DNA of 64,000 nucleotides, taken from Pedobacter sp. R20-19. GTDB taxonomy: Bacteria; Bacteroidota; Bacteroidia; Sphingobacteriales; Sphingobacteriaceae. Shown here piece by piece: positions 1 to 7,461 of the stretch. The stretch spans positions 310,001 through 374,000 of the forward strand of contig NZ_JCKI01000008.1 of assembly GCF_000708265.2 (NCBI RefSeq), given 5' to 3'. The translations under genes and the position numbers were made by a program. Under the pieces are notes generated by a model, which was not told the origin of the DNA, ran no database searches, and saw nothing but the letters and a program-made list of their open reading frames with translations. Numbering within the stretch: position 1 is the stretch's first letter; every line of letters starts with the position of its first letter.

Positions 1-47
1 GGAAAAAACAGAAAAACCTAAAACCAACTAACTAAACAAACAATGGC

Positions 48-77
48 AAAACAGCGAAGAATAATCTTCGCTGTTTT
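48..77 (+). terminator. Rho-independent-type terminator of an upstream gene
   Basis: An inverted repeat (arms AAAACAGCGAAGA and TCTTCGCTGTTTT around a short ATAA loop) is followed by a T-rich run. It lies before recN and probably ends a gene whose body is to the left of the window. Bases 1-21 could be the last codons of that gene (a TAA lies at 19-21), but too little remains to identify it. Confidence 0.7.
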
Positions 78-89
78 TGTTTGGAATGG

Positions 90-119
90 CTTGCTTGAAA
101 TAACTTTTTAGTATTTTCG
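90..119 (+). promoter_or_regulatory. Putative recN promoter
   Basis: TATTTTCG at 112-119 matches the Bacteroidota -7 box TAnnTTTG in seven of eight positions. CTTG at 90-93 sits 18 bases upstream as a weak -33 box. The start codon follows 8 bases after the -7 box, so the leader would be only a few bases long. Confidence 0.4.
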
Positions 120-127
120 CTGTAGTT

Positions 128-1780
128 ATGCTACAAAAAATTTCTATACGTAATTACGCATTAATTGATAGTCTCGACATTGAATTTGATAAAGGCTTAA
201 ACATTATCACAGGAGAAACAGGTGCCGGAAAATCAATTATTTTAGGTGCAGTTTCACTCATTTTAGGGCAAAGGGCAGAAAGTAAGTACTTTTTCAGTCA
301 GGATAAAAAATGTGTAATAGAAGGTAATTTTATTTTAGCAGATCAAAAATTACTGGAAATTTTCGAAGAAAATGATCTTGATTTTTCAAATGACACAATT
401 CTTCGCCGGGAAATATCAATTGACGGAAAAACACGGTCGTTTATTAACGATACGCCTGTTAATCTTTCTATATTAAAACAAATTGGAGAAAGGCTGATTG
501 ATATTCATTCTCAGCATGCCACACAGGAAATTAATGATGTAGATTTTCAGCTCCTTATTGTAGATGCGCTTGCCAACCACCAAACACTTTTATTTGAATA
601 TCGAAATGGCTTCAAGCGATTAAAACAGGAAAGTAATCGATTAAAAAACCTGATTAATGACGCTGCTGAAGCTCGAAGCAGACAAGATTATGAACAATTC
701 TTATTTAACGAACTGGAGCAGGCAAACTTAAAAGAAGGGGAACAGGAAGAACTCGAAATAGAGTTAGAGCGCCTCACGCATGCAGAAACGATTAAAAGGG
801 CTTTACTTACAGCTGCCGGACTATTAAATGAGGGAGAGCCTTCAGGTTTGCAGATGCTGAAAGAAGCTTCTTTGCAATTACAGAGTATTGAGAAATTTGA
901 CCCCAATATTAACATCCTGTTCGAGCGCCTGCGTTCTTCCATTATTGAAATTAAAGATATTGCAGATGAGCTTTCTGCTATGGAAGAAAATACCTTGCAT
1001 AGTGTAGATCGTTTAGAAATCATTAATCAGCGTTTAGACTTATTTTATTCTTTACAGCAGAAACACCGGGTAGCCAGCAATACCGAATTATTAGAAATGC
1101 AAATGCAGCTGGAAAACAACCTTAATCAGCTTCTATCATCAGATGAAAATATTGAAGGGCTACAAAAACAGATTGAAGGGCTAAAAAAAGAGCTGAACAA
1201 AAAAGCCGATCAATTAAGTGCTAACCGTAAAAAAGCAATTAAAGTAGTAGAACTGGAAACAGGTAGCACTTTAAGAAAAGTGGGGATGCCTAATGCAAAA
1301 TTAGTACTTAATCAAGAGAAACTGACTGAATTAAATAAGGATGGTCTCGATGAAATTAACTTATTATTTAGTGCTAACGCCGGACAGTTACCTGCACCTG
1401 TTAACAAAGTAGCATCTGGTGGAGAACTTTCTCGTCTTATGCTTGCCATAAAAGCTTTACTAGCCAAACATACCTCATTACCGACGATCATTTTTGATGA
1501 GATTGATACCGGAATTTCGGGTGAAACAGCCTTAAAAGTAGGTGAAGTAATATCAGCATTGGGTGAGAATATGCAGGTGATTTCCATCACCCATTTACCT
1601 CAAATTGCAGCAAAAGGCCAGTCTCATTATTTTGTTTATAAAAATGATGAGAAAGGAAAAACCACTACCGGAATTAGAAAACTGAAGCAAGAAGAAAGAG
1701 TAGGTATTATTGCCGAAATGTTAAGTGGAAAAAACCCTGGATCTTCGGCAATAGAAAACGCAAAAGAATTGTTGGGATAA
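128..1780 (+). CDS. recN: DNA repair protein RecN
   Basis: SMC-like ATPase that acts early in recombinational repair of double-strand breaks. The 550-residue product has the usual RecN length. The N-terminal half-ATPase carries the Walker A motif GETGAGKS at about residues 29-36. The middle is a long charged coiled coil. The C-terminal half-ATPase has the ABC signature SGGELSRLMLA, the Walker B segment IIFDEIDTGISG and the switch segment SITHLPQIAA, all expected of RecN. The ATG at 128 begins the conserved MLQKISIRNYALI and is closely preceded by a putative promoter. The gene seems to be transcribed alone, because another promoter follows it directly. All key motifs are intact. Confidence 0.97.
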   Translation: MLQKISIRNYALIDSLDIEFDKGLNIITGETGAGKSIILGAVSLILGQRAESKYFFSQDKKCVIEGNFILADQKLLEIFEENDLDFSNDTILRREISIDGKTRSFINDTPVNLSILKQIGERLIDIHSQHATQEINDVDFQLLIVDALANHQTLLFEYRNGFKRLKQESNRLKNLINDAAEARSRQDYEQFLFNELEQANLKEGEQEELEIELERLTHAETIKRALLTAAGLLNEGEPSGLQMLKEASLQLQSIEKFDPNINILFERLRSSIIEIKDIADELSAMEENTLHSVDRLEIINQRLDLFYSLQQKHRVASNTELLEMQMQLENNLNQLLSSDENIEGLQKQIEGLKKELNKKADQLSANRKKAIKVVELETGSTLRKVGMPNAKLVLNQEKLTELNKDGLDEINLLFSANAGQLPAPVNKVASGGELSRLMLAIKALLAKHTSLPTIIFDEIDTGISGETALKVGEVISALGENMQVISITHLPQIAAKGQSHYFVYKNDEKGKTTTGIRKLKQEERVGIIAEMLSGKNPGSSAIENAKELLG

Positions 1781-1800
1781 ATTAAGGACGCATAGATTTG
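1771..1800 (+). promoter_or_regulatory. Putative promoter of the 1833 gene
   Basis: TAGATTTG at 1793-1800 is an exact match to the Bacteroidota -7 consensus. GTTG at 1771-1774, 18 bases upstream, is a partial -33 box that overlaps the end of recN. The predicted transcript starts near 1804, exactly where a perfect inverted repeat begins. Confidence 0.55.
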
Positions 1801-1803
1801 TTA

Positions 1804-1831
1804 TTTTAAAACTAAAAGATTAGTTTTAAAA
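1804..1831 (+). promoter_or_regulatory. Perfect 12-bp inverted repeat in the 5' leader
   Basis: TTTTAAAACTAA at 1804-1815, loop AAGA, then the exact reverse complement TTAGTTTTAAAA at 1820-1831. The repeat fills almost the whole leader between the predicted transcription start and the ATG at 1833, ending one base before it. There is no T-tract after it, so it looks more like a translation-blocking or mRNA-stabilising hairpin, or an operator, than a recN terminator. Confidence 0.6.
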
Positions 1832-1832
1832 C

Positions 1833-3056
1833 ATGAAATTGACTTATCTTTTCCTTTTCTTACTTTTTATATCCTTAACTAGCTTTAGTCAACAGTTTAC
1901 CTTATCGGGAACTATCACAGATGGACAAGGTGAAGCACTTCCTGGTGCAGGAATTTACGTAAGTGGTTATCAGATGGCGACCGTTTCTGGTAACGATGGT
2001 AAGTTCAGTTTAAGATTAAAGCCAGGCAATTATGATCTGCTGGTCCAATTAATTGGCTTTACAACATTGAACAAAAACATAGTAATTGCAGATAAATCGA
2101 TCAGCATTAATTTAACATTAAAGGAAAGTTTTACACAATTAGCTGAAGTAACCATCAAGCCAGACCCAAACCGTGAACATTATATCAACATGTTTAAGGA
2201 TTTCTTTATTGGTACAACGCCCAATGCTAAACAATGTAAATTAATTAATCCCAATGTATTACTTGTTGATTATGACAAGGATGAATCCGTATTAACGGTT
2301 AAAACCAATCAATTCTTAATCATTGAGAATAGAGCGTTGGGTTATAATATAAAATATTTATTAAATCTCTTTCAGTTTGACAGTAAATCACACATCATTT
2401 ACTATGAAGGCTTTCCATATTATGAAGATTTAAAAGGTACTTCACGTCAGAAAAAGAGTTGGGGAAAGAAACGTTTAACTGCTTATCTAGGTTCTCCACA
2501 ACATTTTTTTAAATCACTATATCAAGGCAGCGCTACGGAACAAGGATTTGTAATTAATAAGATGATCCTGCAACCTAATATGAACAGACCACCAGATAGT
2601 TTGATCCAGGCCAATATAAAACGCCTGACGAAAAAGAAACTTAATATGGAAAAATCATTTTACTTTGCCAAAGATGATTCACTTACGTATTGGATGAGGA
2701 AAAAAAATCTACCAGCTGAGATTGCAATTTTAAACAGGGCAAATATCTTACAGGATACATTGGTTAAAACCGTAAATTCAAGCATCAAGAAAATAAATTT
2801 CACCGACAAACTATTTATTGCTTATACTAAAGAGAAGGAAAATCCACTGTTTAGCAACAGTATTGGCTTATCGATACCTAGACCGATGGACATGGGAGAT
2901 GACCAGATTTCTACAGTTACTTTACAAATTAGCCCTGTTTATTTTTATGAAAATGGAGGCATTTACAATACCAGAAGTATGTTATTTGCAGGATATTGGG
3001 CATGGGAGAAGATTGCAGATAGTGTACCGATGGATTATCTTCCACCTTTACCATAA
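1833..3056 (+). CDS. Exported carboxypeptidase-regulatory-like domain protein (copy 1)
   Basis: A 407-residue exported protein. A signal peptide (residues 1-20, ending in SFSQQ) is followed by a CarboxypepD_reg-like beta-sandwich at about 22-110, recognisable from SGTITDGQGEALPGAGIYV, GKFSLRLKPGNYDLLVQ and a final LKESF..LAEVTI. The remaining 300 residues have no motif I recognise. The next gene encodes a clear paralogue aligned over its whole length, so the pair arose by tandem duplication. In Bacteroidota this N-terminal domain is common in envelope proteins; the function here is unknown, with a periplasmic or outer-membrane location the likely one. Confidence 0.85.
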   Translation: MKLTYLFLFLLFISLTSFSQQFTLSGTITDGQGEALPGAGIYVSGYQMATVSGNDGKFSLRLKPGNYDLLVQLIGFTTLNKNIVIADKSISINLTLKESFTQLAEVTIKPDPNREHYINMFKDFFIGTTPNAKQCKLINPNVLLVDYDKDESVLTVKTNQFLIIENRALGYNIKYLLNLFQFDSKSHIIYYEGFPYYEDLKGTSRQKKSWGKKRLTAYLGSPQHFFKSLYQGSATEQGFVINKMILQPNMNRPPDSLIQANIKRLTKKKLNMEKSFYFAKDDSLTYWMRKKNLPAEIAILNRANILQDTLVKTVNSSIKKINFTDKLFIAYTKEKENPLFSNSIGLSIPRPMDMGDDQISTVTLQISPVYFYENGGIYNTRSMLFAGYWAWEKIADSVPMDYLPPLP

Positions 3057-3124
3057 ATAGTTAAAAATGTTAAAATAGTTTTCTGATATAGGCAATATTA
3101 TCGCTTTTGTTTACATTCGCTTCT

Positions 3125-4357
3125 ATGATCAAAAGCTTGTTGACAACGCTTATATTCTTTTTTGCTTGTACCCACGTCATCGCTCAAACCACATTTTCGA
3201 TTAGTGGAATTGTTAGAGATCATAAAGATGGCTTACCTGGTGCCAGCATCTATTTAAGTGGCTATAAAATTGCAACGGTGGCAGATAATGACGGGCGATT
3301 TAAACTCACAAATTTAAAACCTGGAAGTTATGATTTATTGGTTCAGATTGTAGGTTACCTTCCCTACTCTAAAAGCGTGATTATCTCTGATCAATCGGTT
3401 CAGGTAGACCTGGTTTTGAAAGAAAATGTTGCACAACTTGATGAGGTAACCGTTCGGGCTGATCCTAACCGTCAAAAATACATTAACCAATTTAAAGAAT
3501 TTTTTATCGGGAAAACGCCAAATGCTTTACAATGTAAAATATTAAACCCTCAAGTTTTAAACGTTGATTTCGACATCACCAAAAGTACGCTTACCGTATC
3601 AACAACCGAATTTTTGGTCGTAGAAAATAAAGCTTTGGGTTATCGTTTAAAATATATGCTTGATCACTTCGAATTTAATTCCAGAACACATATTATTTAT
3701 TATTCTGGCCATCCTTTTTTTGAAGAACTTAAAGCTTCTGCAGCAAAAAGAAAAAAATACATTGCTGCCAGAGAAATTGCTTATTATGGATCATCGCAAC
3801 ATTTCTTTAGATCACTCTATGCAAACAAAACTAAAGAAGAAGGTTTTATCATTAACAAAATGATAAAAATACCAAACCCGAACCGCTACCCCGAATACGT
3901 TATTAATACCAACCTGGAAAAGATAAAAACGATTGCTGAAAAAACAGGCATTAGAAAAAATGCTGGTAAAATAGATACGGCTCTTTTATCCTTCTGGACC
4001 AAGCAAAGGGATATGCCTAAAACTATTGATAAATTTTCAAGAGCAGAAGTGTTAACAGATACTTTAGTACATCCTTTTAATGAAAACCTAAAATACATCA
4101 GTTACACAGATGCCCTGCTCATTCAATACACCAAAGAAAAAGAATCACTAGCCTATTCCAAAACCGGTTTTTGGATTTTCAGACCGCTTGACGTTCCTGA
4201 AAATGAAATTTCTGTAGCGAACTTGATGGGAGAAGGAGTACGTTTTTACGAGAATGGTGGCATTTACGATTCCAGATCTTTGCTATTTGAAGGTTATTGG
4301 GCCTATGAGAAAGTAGCGGATATGGTACCAATGGATTATATTCCACTGCAAAAGTAG
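3125..4357 (+). CDS. Exported carboxypeptidase-regulatory-like domain protein (copy 2)
   Basis: Paralogue of the preceding gene, 410 residues from the ATG at 3125. A TTG at 3107 would add six residues in frame, but the ATG gives a normal signal peptide (MIKSLLTTLIFFFACTHVIAQ) and is preferred. The CarboxypepD_reg-like domain covers about residues 23-110 (SGIVRDHKDGLPGASIYLSG, NLKPGSYDLLVQIVGY). The rest matches copy 1 block by block, for example DPNRQKYINQFKEFFIGKTP, IIYYSGHPFFEELK, and a C terminus with YENGGIYDSRSLLFEGYWA. Function is unknown. The two genes are separated by about 70 bases with no terminator seen, so they may be cotranscribed. Confidence 0.85.
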   Translation: MIKSLLTTLIFFFACTHVIAQTTFSISGIVRDHKDGLPGASIYLSGYKIATVADNDGRFKLTNLKPGSYDLLVQIVGYLPYSKSVIISDQSVQVDLVLKENVAQLDEVTVRADPNRQKYINQFKEFFIGKTPNALQCKILNPQVLNVDFDITKSTLTVSTTEFLVVENKALGYRLKYMLDHFEFNSRTHIIYYSGHPFFEELKASAAKRKKYIAAREIAYYGSSQHFFRSLYANKTKEEGFIINKMIKIPNPNRYPEYVINTNLEKIKTIAEKTGIRKNAGKIDTALLSFWTKQRDMPKTIDKFSRAEVLTDTLVHPFNENLKYISYTDALLIQYTKEKESLAYSKTGFWIFRPLDVPENEISVANLMGEGVRFYENGGIYDSRSLLFEGYWAYEKVADMVPMDYIPLQK

Positions 4358-4426
4358 CTTCTTTAAATCACTAACATTTTATCCACATAAGGGCTGAATT
4401 ACTAATATTTTTAGTAATTTTAAATT

Positions 4427-5494
4427 ATGGCTGATGAAGAAGAAAAACAATATTTTAAGGGTAGAGGTGCTCAGCTTAATCCACATAACAAATTTTTAAA
4501 GGATGTTTATGTGAAAGAGCATGATGAAGGAATTGATGATTGGGAGGAAACTGATCGTAAAACTTCATTCATATTTGAAAATTCTAAAACGATTGTCAAT
4601 AAGGTGGATAGTCCTGATGTTGGAATGGCTTATTCTCTAAACCCCTATCAAGGCTGTGAGCATGGCTGCACTTATTGCTATGCTCGTAATTCTCATCAAT
4701 ATTGGGGTTACAGTGCAGGATTAGAGTTTGAAAGGAAGATTATCGTGAAAAAGGATGCTCCTGCCCTCTTCAAAAAATTTCTGGAAAAGAAAGGATGGGA
4801 TGCATCTACTATTTCATTATCTGGCAATACAGATTGTTATCAACCGGCTGAACGAAAGTTTAAACTAACCAGACAACTGCTCGAAATTGCTTTGGAATAT
4901 AAGCAACCCATCGGCATGATTACCAAAAATTCGTTAATTTTAAGAGATCAGGACATTTTGCAAGAAATGGCTCGGCAAAATTTATGCATGGTGTATGTAT
5001 CCATTAACAGTTTGAATGAAGAGCTGCGACAAGTGATGGAACCGAGAACCACTACAGCGAAACAGCGTTTTAAAGTAGTAGAACAGTTAAGCAAAGTCGG
5101 CATACCTGTAGGTGTAATGGTTGCGCCTCTTATTCCTGGATTGAGTGATCATGAAATTCCGAAAATATTAAAATCTGTAGCAGATGCTGGGGCGATTAAA
5201 GCTGGTTATACTATTGTAAGATTGAATGGTGCCATTGCCCAAATATTTGAAGACTGGCTGCATAAAAATTTTCCAGATCGTTTTGAGAAAGTCTGGCACA
5301 TGATCCAAAGTTGCCACGGCGGTAATGTAAATGATAGTAGATTTGGCGATCGGATGCGCGGAGATGGAAATATTGCAAAAATGATCAAAGACAGTTTCAA
5401 ACTACATTGCAGGTTAAACGGTCTCAACACCAATGAAATTATTCTTGATCATTCGCTATTTAAAGTACCCAGCGATCAAATGTCTTTATTTTAA
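4427..5494 (+). CDS. PA0069-family radical SAM protein
   Basis: A 355-residue cytoplasmic radical S-adenosylmethionine enzyme. The cluster-binding motif is CX3CX2C in GCEHGCTYCYARNSH (Cys77, Cys81, Cys84), the spacing used for a 4Fe-4S cluster. The start (KGRGAQLNPHNKF) and the SLNPYQGCEHGCTYCYAR block are hallmarks of the PA0069/SplB-like family, whose substrate is not established. The SplB-like layout suggests radical chemistry on nucleic acid or another large substrate, but this is inference. The gene reads into a convincing promoter for the next gene just after its stop codon. Confidence 0.9.
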   Translation: MADEEEKQYFKGRGAQLNPHNKFLKDVYVKEHDEGIDDWEETDRKTSFIFENSKTIVNKVDSPDVGMAYSLNPYQGCEHGCTYCYARNSHQYWGYSAGLEFERKIIVKKDAPALFKKFLEKKGWDASTISLSGNTDCYQPAERKFKLTRQLLEIALEYKQPIGMITKNSLILRDQDILQEMARQNLCMVYVSINSLNEELRQVMEPRTTTAKQRFKVVEQLSKVGIPVGVMVAPLIPGLSDHEIPKILKSVADAGAIKAGYTIVRLNGAIAQIFEDWLHKNFPDRFEKVWHMIQSCHGGNVNDSRFGDRMRGDGNIAKMIKDSFKLHCRLNGLNTNEIILDHSLFKVPSDQMSLF

Positions 5495-5497
5495 TTT

Positions 5498-5528
5498 TTT
5501 GCCGTTTAAGGATATAAGTTTAGTTTTG
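5498..5528 (+). promoter_or_regulatory. Consensus Bacteroidota promoter of the ATP-grasp gene
   Basis: TTTG at 5498-5501, 19 bases, then TAGTTTTG at 5521-5528: an exact match to TTTG-N19-TAnnTTTG. Only three bases separate the -7 box from the ATG at 5532, so transcription should begin at or next to the start codon. Confidence 0.7.
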
Positions 5529-5531
5529 AAA

Positions 5532-6404
5532 ATGAATATTGCATTGGTAACCTATCAGGATAAAGGGGCTTACGATAGTCAAACCGTTGAGACCGAAGAT
5601 GAACGCCTTTTAATTTTTCTTCAGGCTAAAGGTTTAAATATTGAACTGGTAATCTGGAATGATCGTCAAATAAATTGGGAAAATTACCAATTGGCTATAT
5701 TAAAATCTCCTTGGGATTATTTTGATTTAATTAATGATTTCCATACCTGGCTCAATCATCTGGAAGAGAAAAAAGTAAAATTGCTCAATCCGATAGATAT
5801 TGTTAGATGGAATACCGATAAACAATATTTAAAAGAAGTAGAAAATGCGGAGCTAGCGATTACACCCTGCGTATTTGTGAGTAAGGATACACAAATAAAT
5901 CTAAAAGATTTTTTCAGCATTTTTAATACGGATAGGTTAATCGTAAAACCTTGTGTTAGCGGCGGGGCAAAAAATACATTTAGTATTACAGCAAACAATG
6001 TGGAGGTGATAAATAAGGAACTCCATCGTTTAATTCAAAAGGAAAACTTTATTGTTCAGCCCTTTTTAAAAGAAATCATTGAAAATGGGGAGTGGTCATT
6101 CATTTTCTTTAATGGCGTTTATAGCCATAGCTTGATAAAAAAAGCAAAAGCAGGTGACTTTAGGGTCCAACCTGCACATGGGGGTTCCATTCATGCACAA
6201 AATCCCAATGAAGAAATGATTGCTACAGTGTCAGAATACGTAAAAGTTTTCGCAAAAAATTGTCTTTATGCACGTGTAGACGGAACTTTTGTAAACAATA
6301 AGTTTTTGCTAATGGAGCTGGAATTGATTGAACCGTTTCTGTTTTTAAATACCGATCCTCAAAACTACGATAGATATTACAACGCTTTGAAAGAATTAAT
6401 TTAA
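5532..6404 (+). CDS. ATP-grasp family carboxylate-amine/thiol ligase
   Basis: A 290-residue cytoplasmic ATP-grasp enzyme. The open frame extends upstream to an ATG at 5433 inside the previous gene, but the conserved-looking N terminus MNIALVTYQDKGAYDS and the promoter at 5498-5528 fix the start at 5532. Recognisable elements are LKSPWDYF in the pre-ATP-grasp domain, LNPIDIVRWNTDKQYL, the ATP-binding strands RLIVKPCVSGGAKNTF and ENFIVQPFLKEI, and the metal-binding LLMELELIEPFLFL near the C terminus. This resembles the glutathione-synthetase/DcsG-like branch, which joins a carboxylate to an amine or thiol through an acyl phosphate. The substrate cannot be told from sequence. Confidence 0.85.
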   Translation: MNIALVTYQDKGAYDSQTVETEDERLLIFLQAKGLNIELVIWNDRQINWENYQLAILKSPWDYFDLINDFHTWLNHLEEKKVKLLNPIDIVRWNTDKQYLKEVENAELAITPCVFVSKDTQINLKDFFSIFNTDRLIVKPCVSGGAKNTFSITANNVEVINKELHRLIQKENFIVQPFLKEIIENGEWSFIFFNGVYSHSLIKKAKAGDFRVQPAHGGSIHAQNPNEEMIATVSEYVKVFAKNCLYARVDGTFVNNKFLLMELELIEPFLFLNTDPQNYDRYYNALKELI

Positions 6405-6480
6405 GTAAGGTGTTAGAAAATTACTGTTAGCAACATGCATTAGAAAGATGCTATGGCGCTATCTAGCTTCTGTACTGGAA

Positions 6481-7092
6481 TTATTTACTTAACTGAGTTT
6501 TCGTCTCCTTTTCTAGAATCTGGCAGTAGAAATCCCAGTCTATTTTCGGTTGCTTCCACTTTGTTAAGCTTAATTCAATTGATGCTGCATTTTGGTCATC
6601 CTTTGAAAATTTATTAATCTCGCTAATGGTATTTTTTATGTTTTTCAATACGGAGAAAAACTGACGGTCGTTATTAAACGCTAAAGAAGTGTTCTTTTCG
6701 CCAGCTAAATACTCTTGATTAGAACGCTCACAGTAAGCAAATTGCATCTTATCTAATACCATCAAACGCTCATTAATCATGTTTAGCGCTGCTTTTGATA
6801 AAATTACTTCTTGTATACCTACAATAGTTTTATCCTGTACAATAAAATTTAAACCTTCTATATTAATCATATGCGAACCTTTTTGATTAAAAATATATTT
6901 CGGCTGAGGTAAAATCGCTGTTTTAATTGTACGTGATTTAATCAGGGATTTATTAAAGTTTATTCGTGTATCTGCAAGTTTCTGAATAGAAACGTAGCTG
7001 TTGCTGCTGGCAACGGAAAGATTACTTTGTGCTTTTAAATTTATTGACGTTGTGAATAAAAATATGAGCAAAAGAGCATATGTGGTTCTCAT
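6481..7092 (-). CDS. Exported hypothetical protein
   Basis: A 203-residue protein with a clear signal peptide (MRTTYALLLIFLFTTSINLKAQS). No family is recognised. The mature part is mixed alpha/beta, lysine- and asparagine-rich, without cysteine pairs or metal motifs. The gene faces the ATP-grasp gene convergently. A TATATTTG box lies four bases before the ATG, predicting a nearly leaderless mRNA. Confidence 0.75.
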   Translation of the reverse strand: MRTTYALLLIFLFTTSINLKAQSNLSVASSNSYVSIQKLADTRINFNKSLIKSRTIKTAILPQPKYIFNQKGSHMINIEGLNFIVQDKTIVGIQEVILSKAALNMINERLMVLDKMQFAYCERSNQEYLAGEKNTSLAFNNDRQFFSVLKNIKNTISEINKFSKDDQNAASIELSLTKWKQPKIDWDFYCQILEKETKTQLSK

Positions 7093-7096
7093 GTCA

Positions 7097-7127
7097 CAAA
7101 TATAAATTTAAAAATCAACAAAACAAT
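7097..7127 (-). promoter_or_regulatory. Putative promoter of the exported hypothetical protein
   Basis: Read on the minus strand, TATATTTG (7104-7097) matches the -7 consensus exactly. A partial -33 box (ATTG, 7127-7124) lies 19 bases upstream. Four bases separate the -7 box from the start codon at 7092. Confidence 0.55.
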
Positions 7128-7429
7128 TAATTTTGTATGATAAATAATACACATTGTTTATAAGTTTGATCAATTCATATTGATATAGATCAATAAGTAC
7201 CTCATATCACCTCTTATTACATTTAATATTACTACAAATATAAAAATGAATAGACATTATAATTCTACAATATTATCCATGTTATATAATTAAAATAGAG
7301 CTTGCGATAGGAGATTGAGGTATCCAGATAGAAATTATTCTTCTGTTAATAGTAGGATATTTAGCTTAATTATTTAATAAGATGATTTTTAATCAAATCA
7401 CTAATCATATTAGCACATATAGAAATAAA
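7128..7429. other. Intergenic region without recognised genes
   Basis: About 300 very AT-rich bases between the exported hypothetical protein and the clpC terminator. No open frame, repeat or RNA gene is visible. Confidence 0.5.
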
Positions 7430-7457
7430 AAAACTCCTGATTTTCATCAGGAGTTTT
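7430..7457 (-). terminator. clpC terminator
   Basis: AAAACTCCTGA (7430-7440) and TCAGGAGTTTT (7447-7457) form an 11-bp stem with a 6-base loop. On the minus strand it is followed by a run of T. It lies four bases after the clpC stop codon. Confidence 0.85.
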
Positions 7458-7461
7458 AAAA

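Noticed and set aside
5433..5531. In-frame upstream extension of the ATP-grasp gene from 5433
   Set aside because: It overlaps the radical SAM gene by 62 bases and would contain the exact promoter at 5498-5528; the conserved-looking start is MNIALVTYQDKG at 5532.
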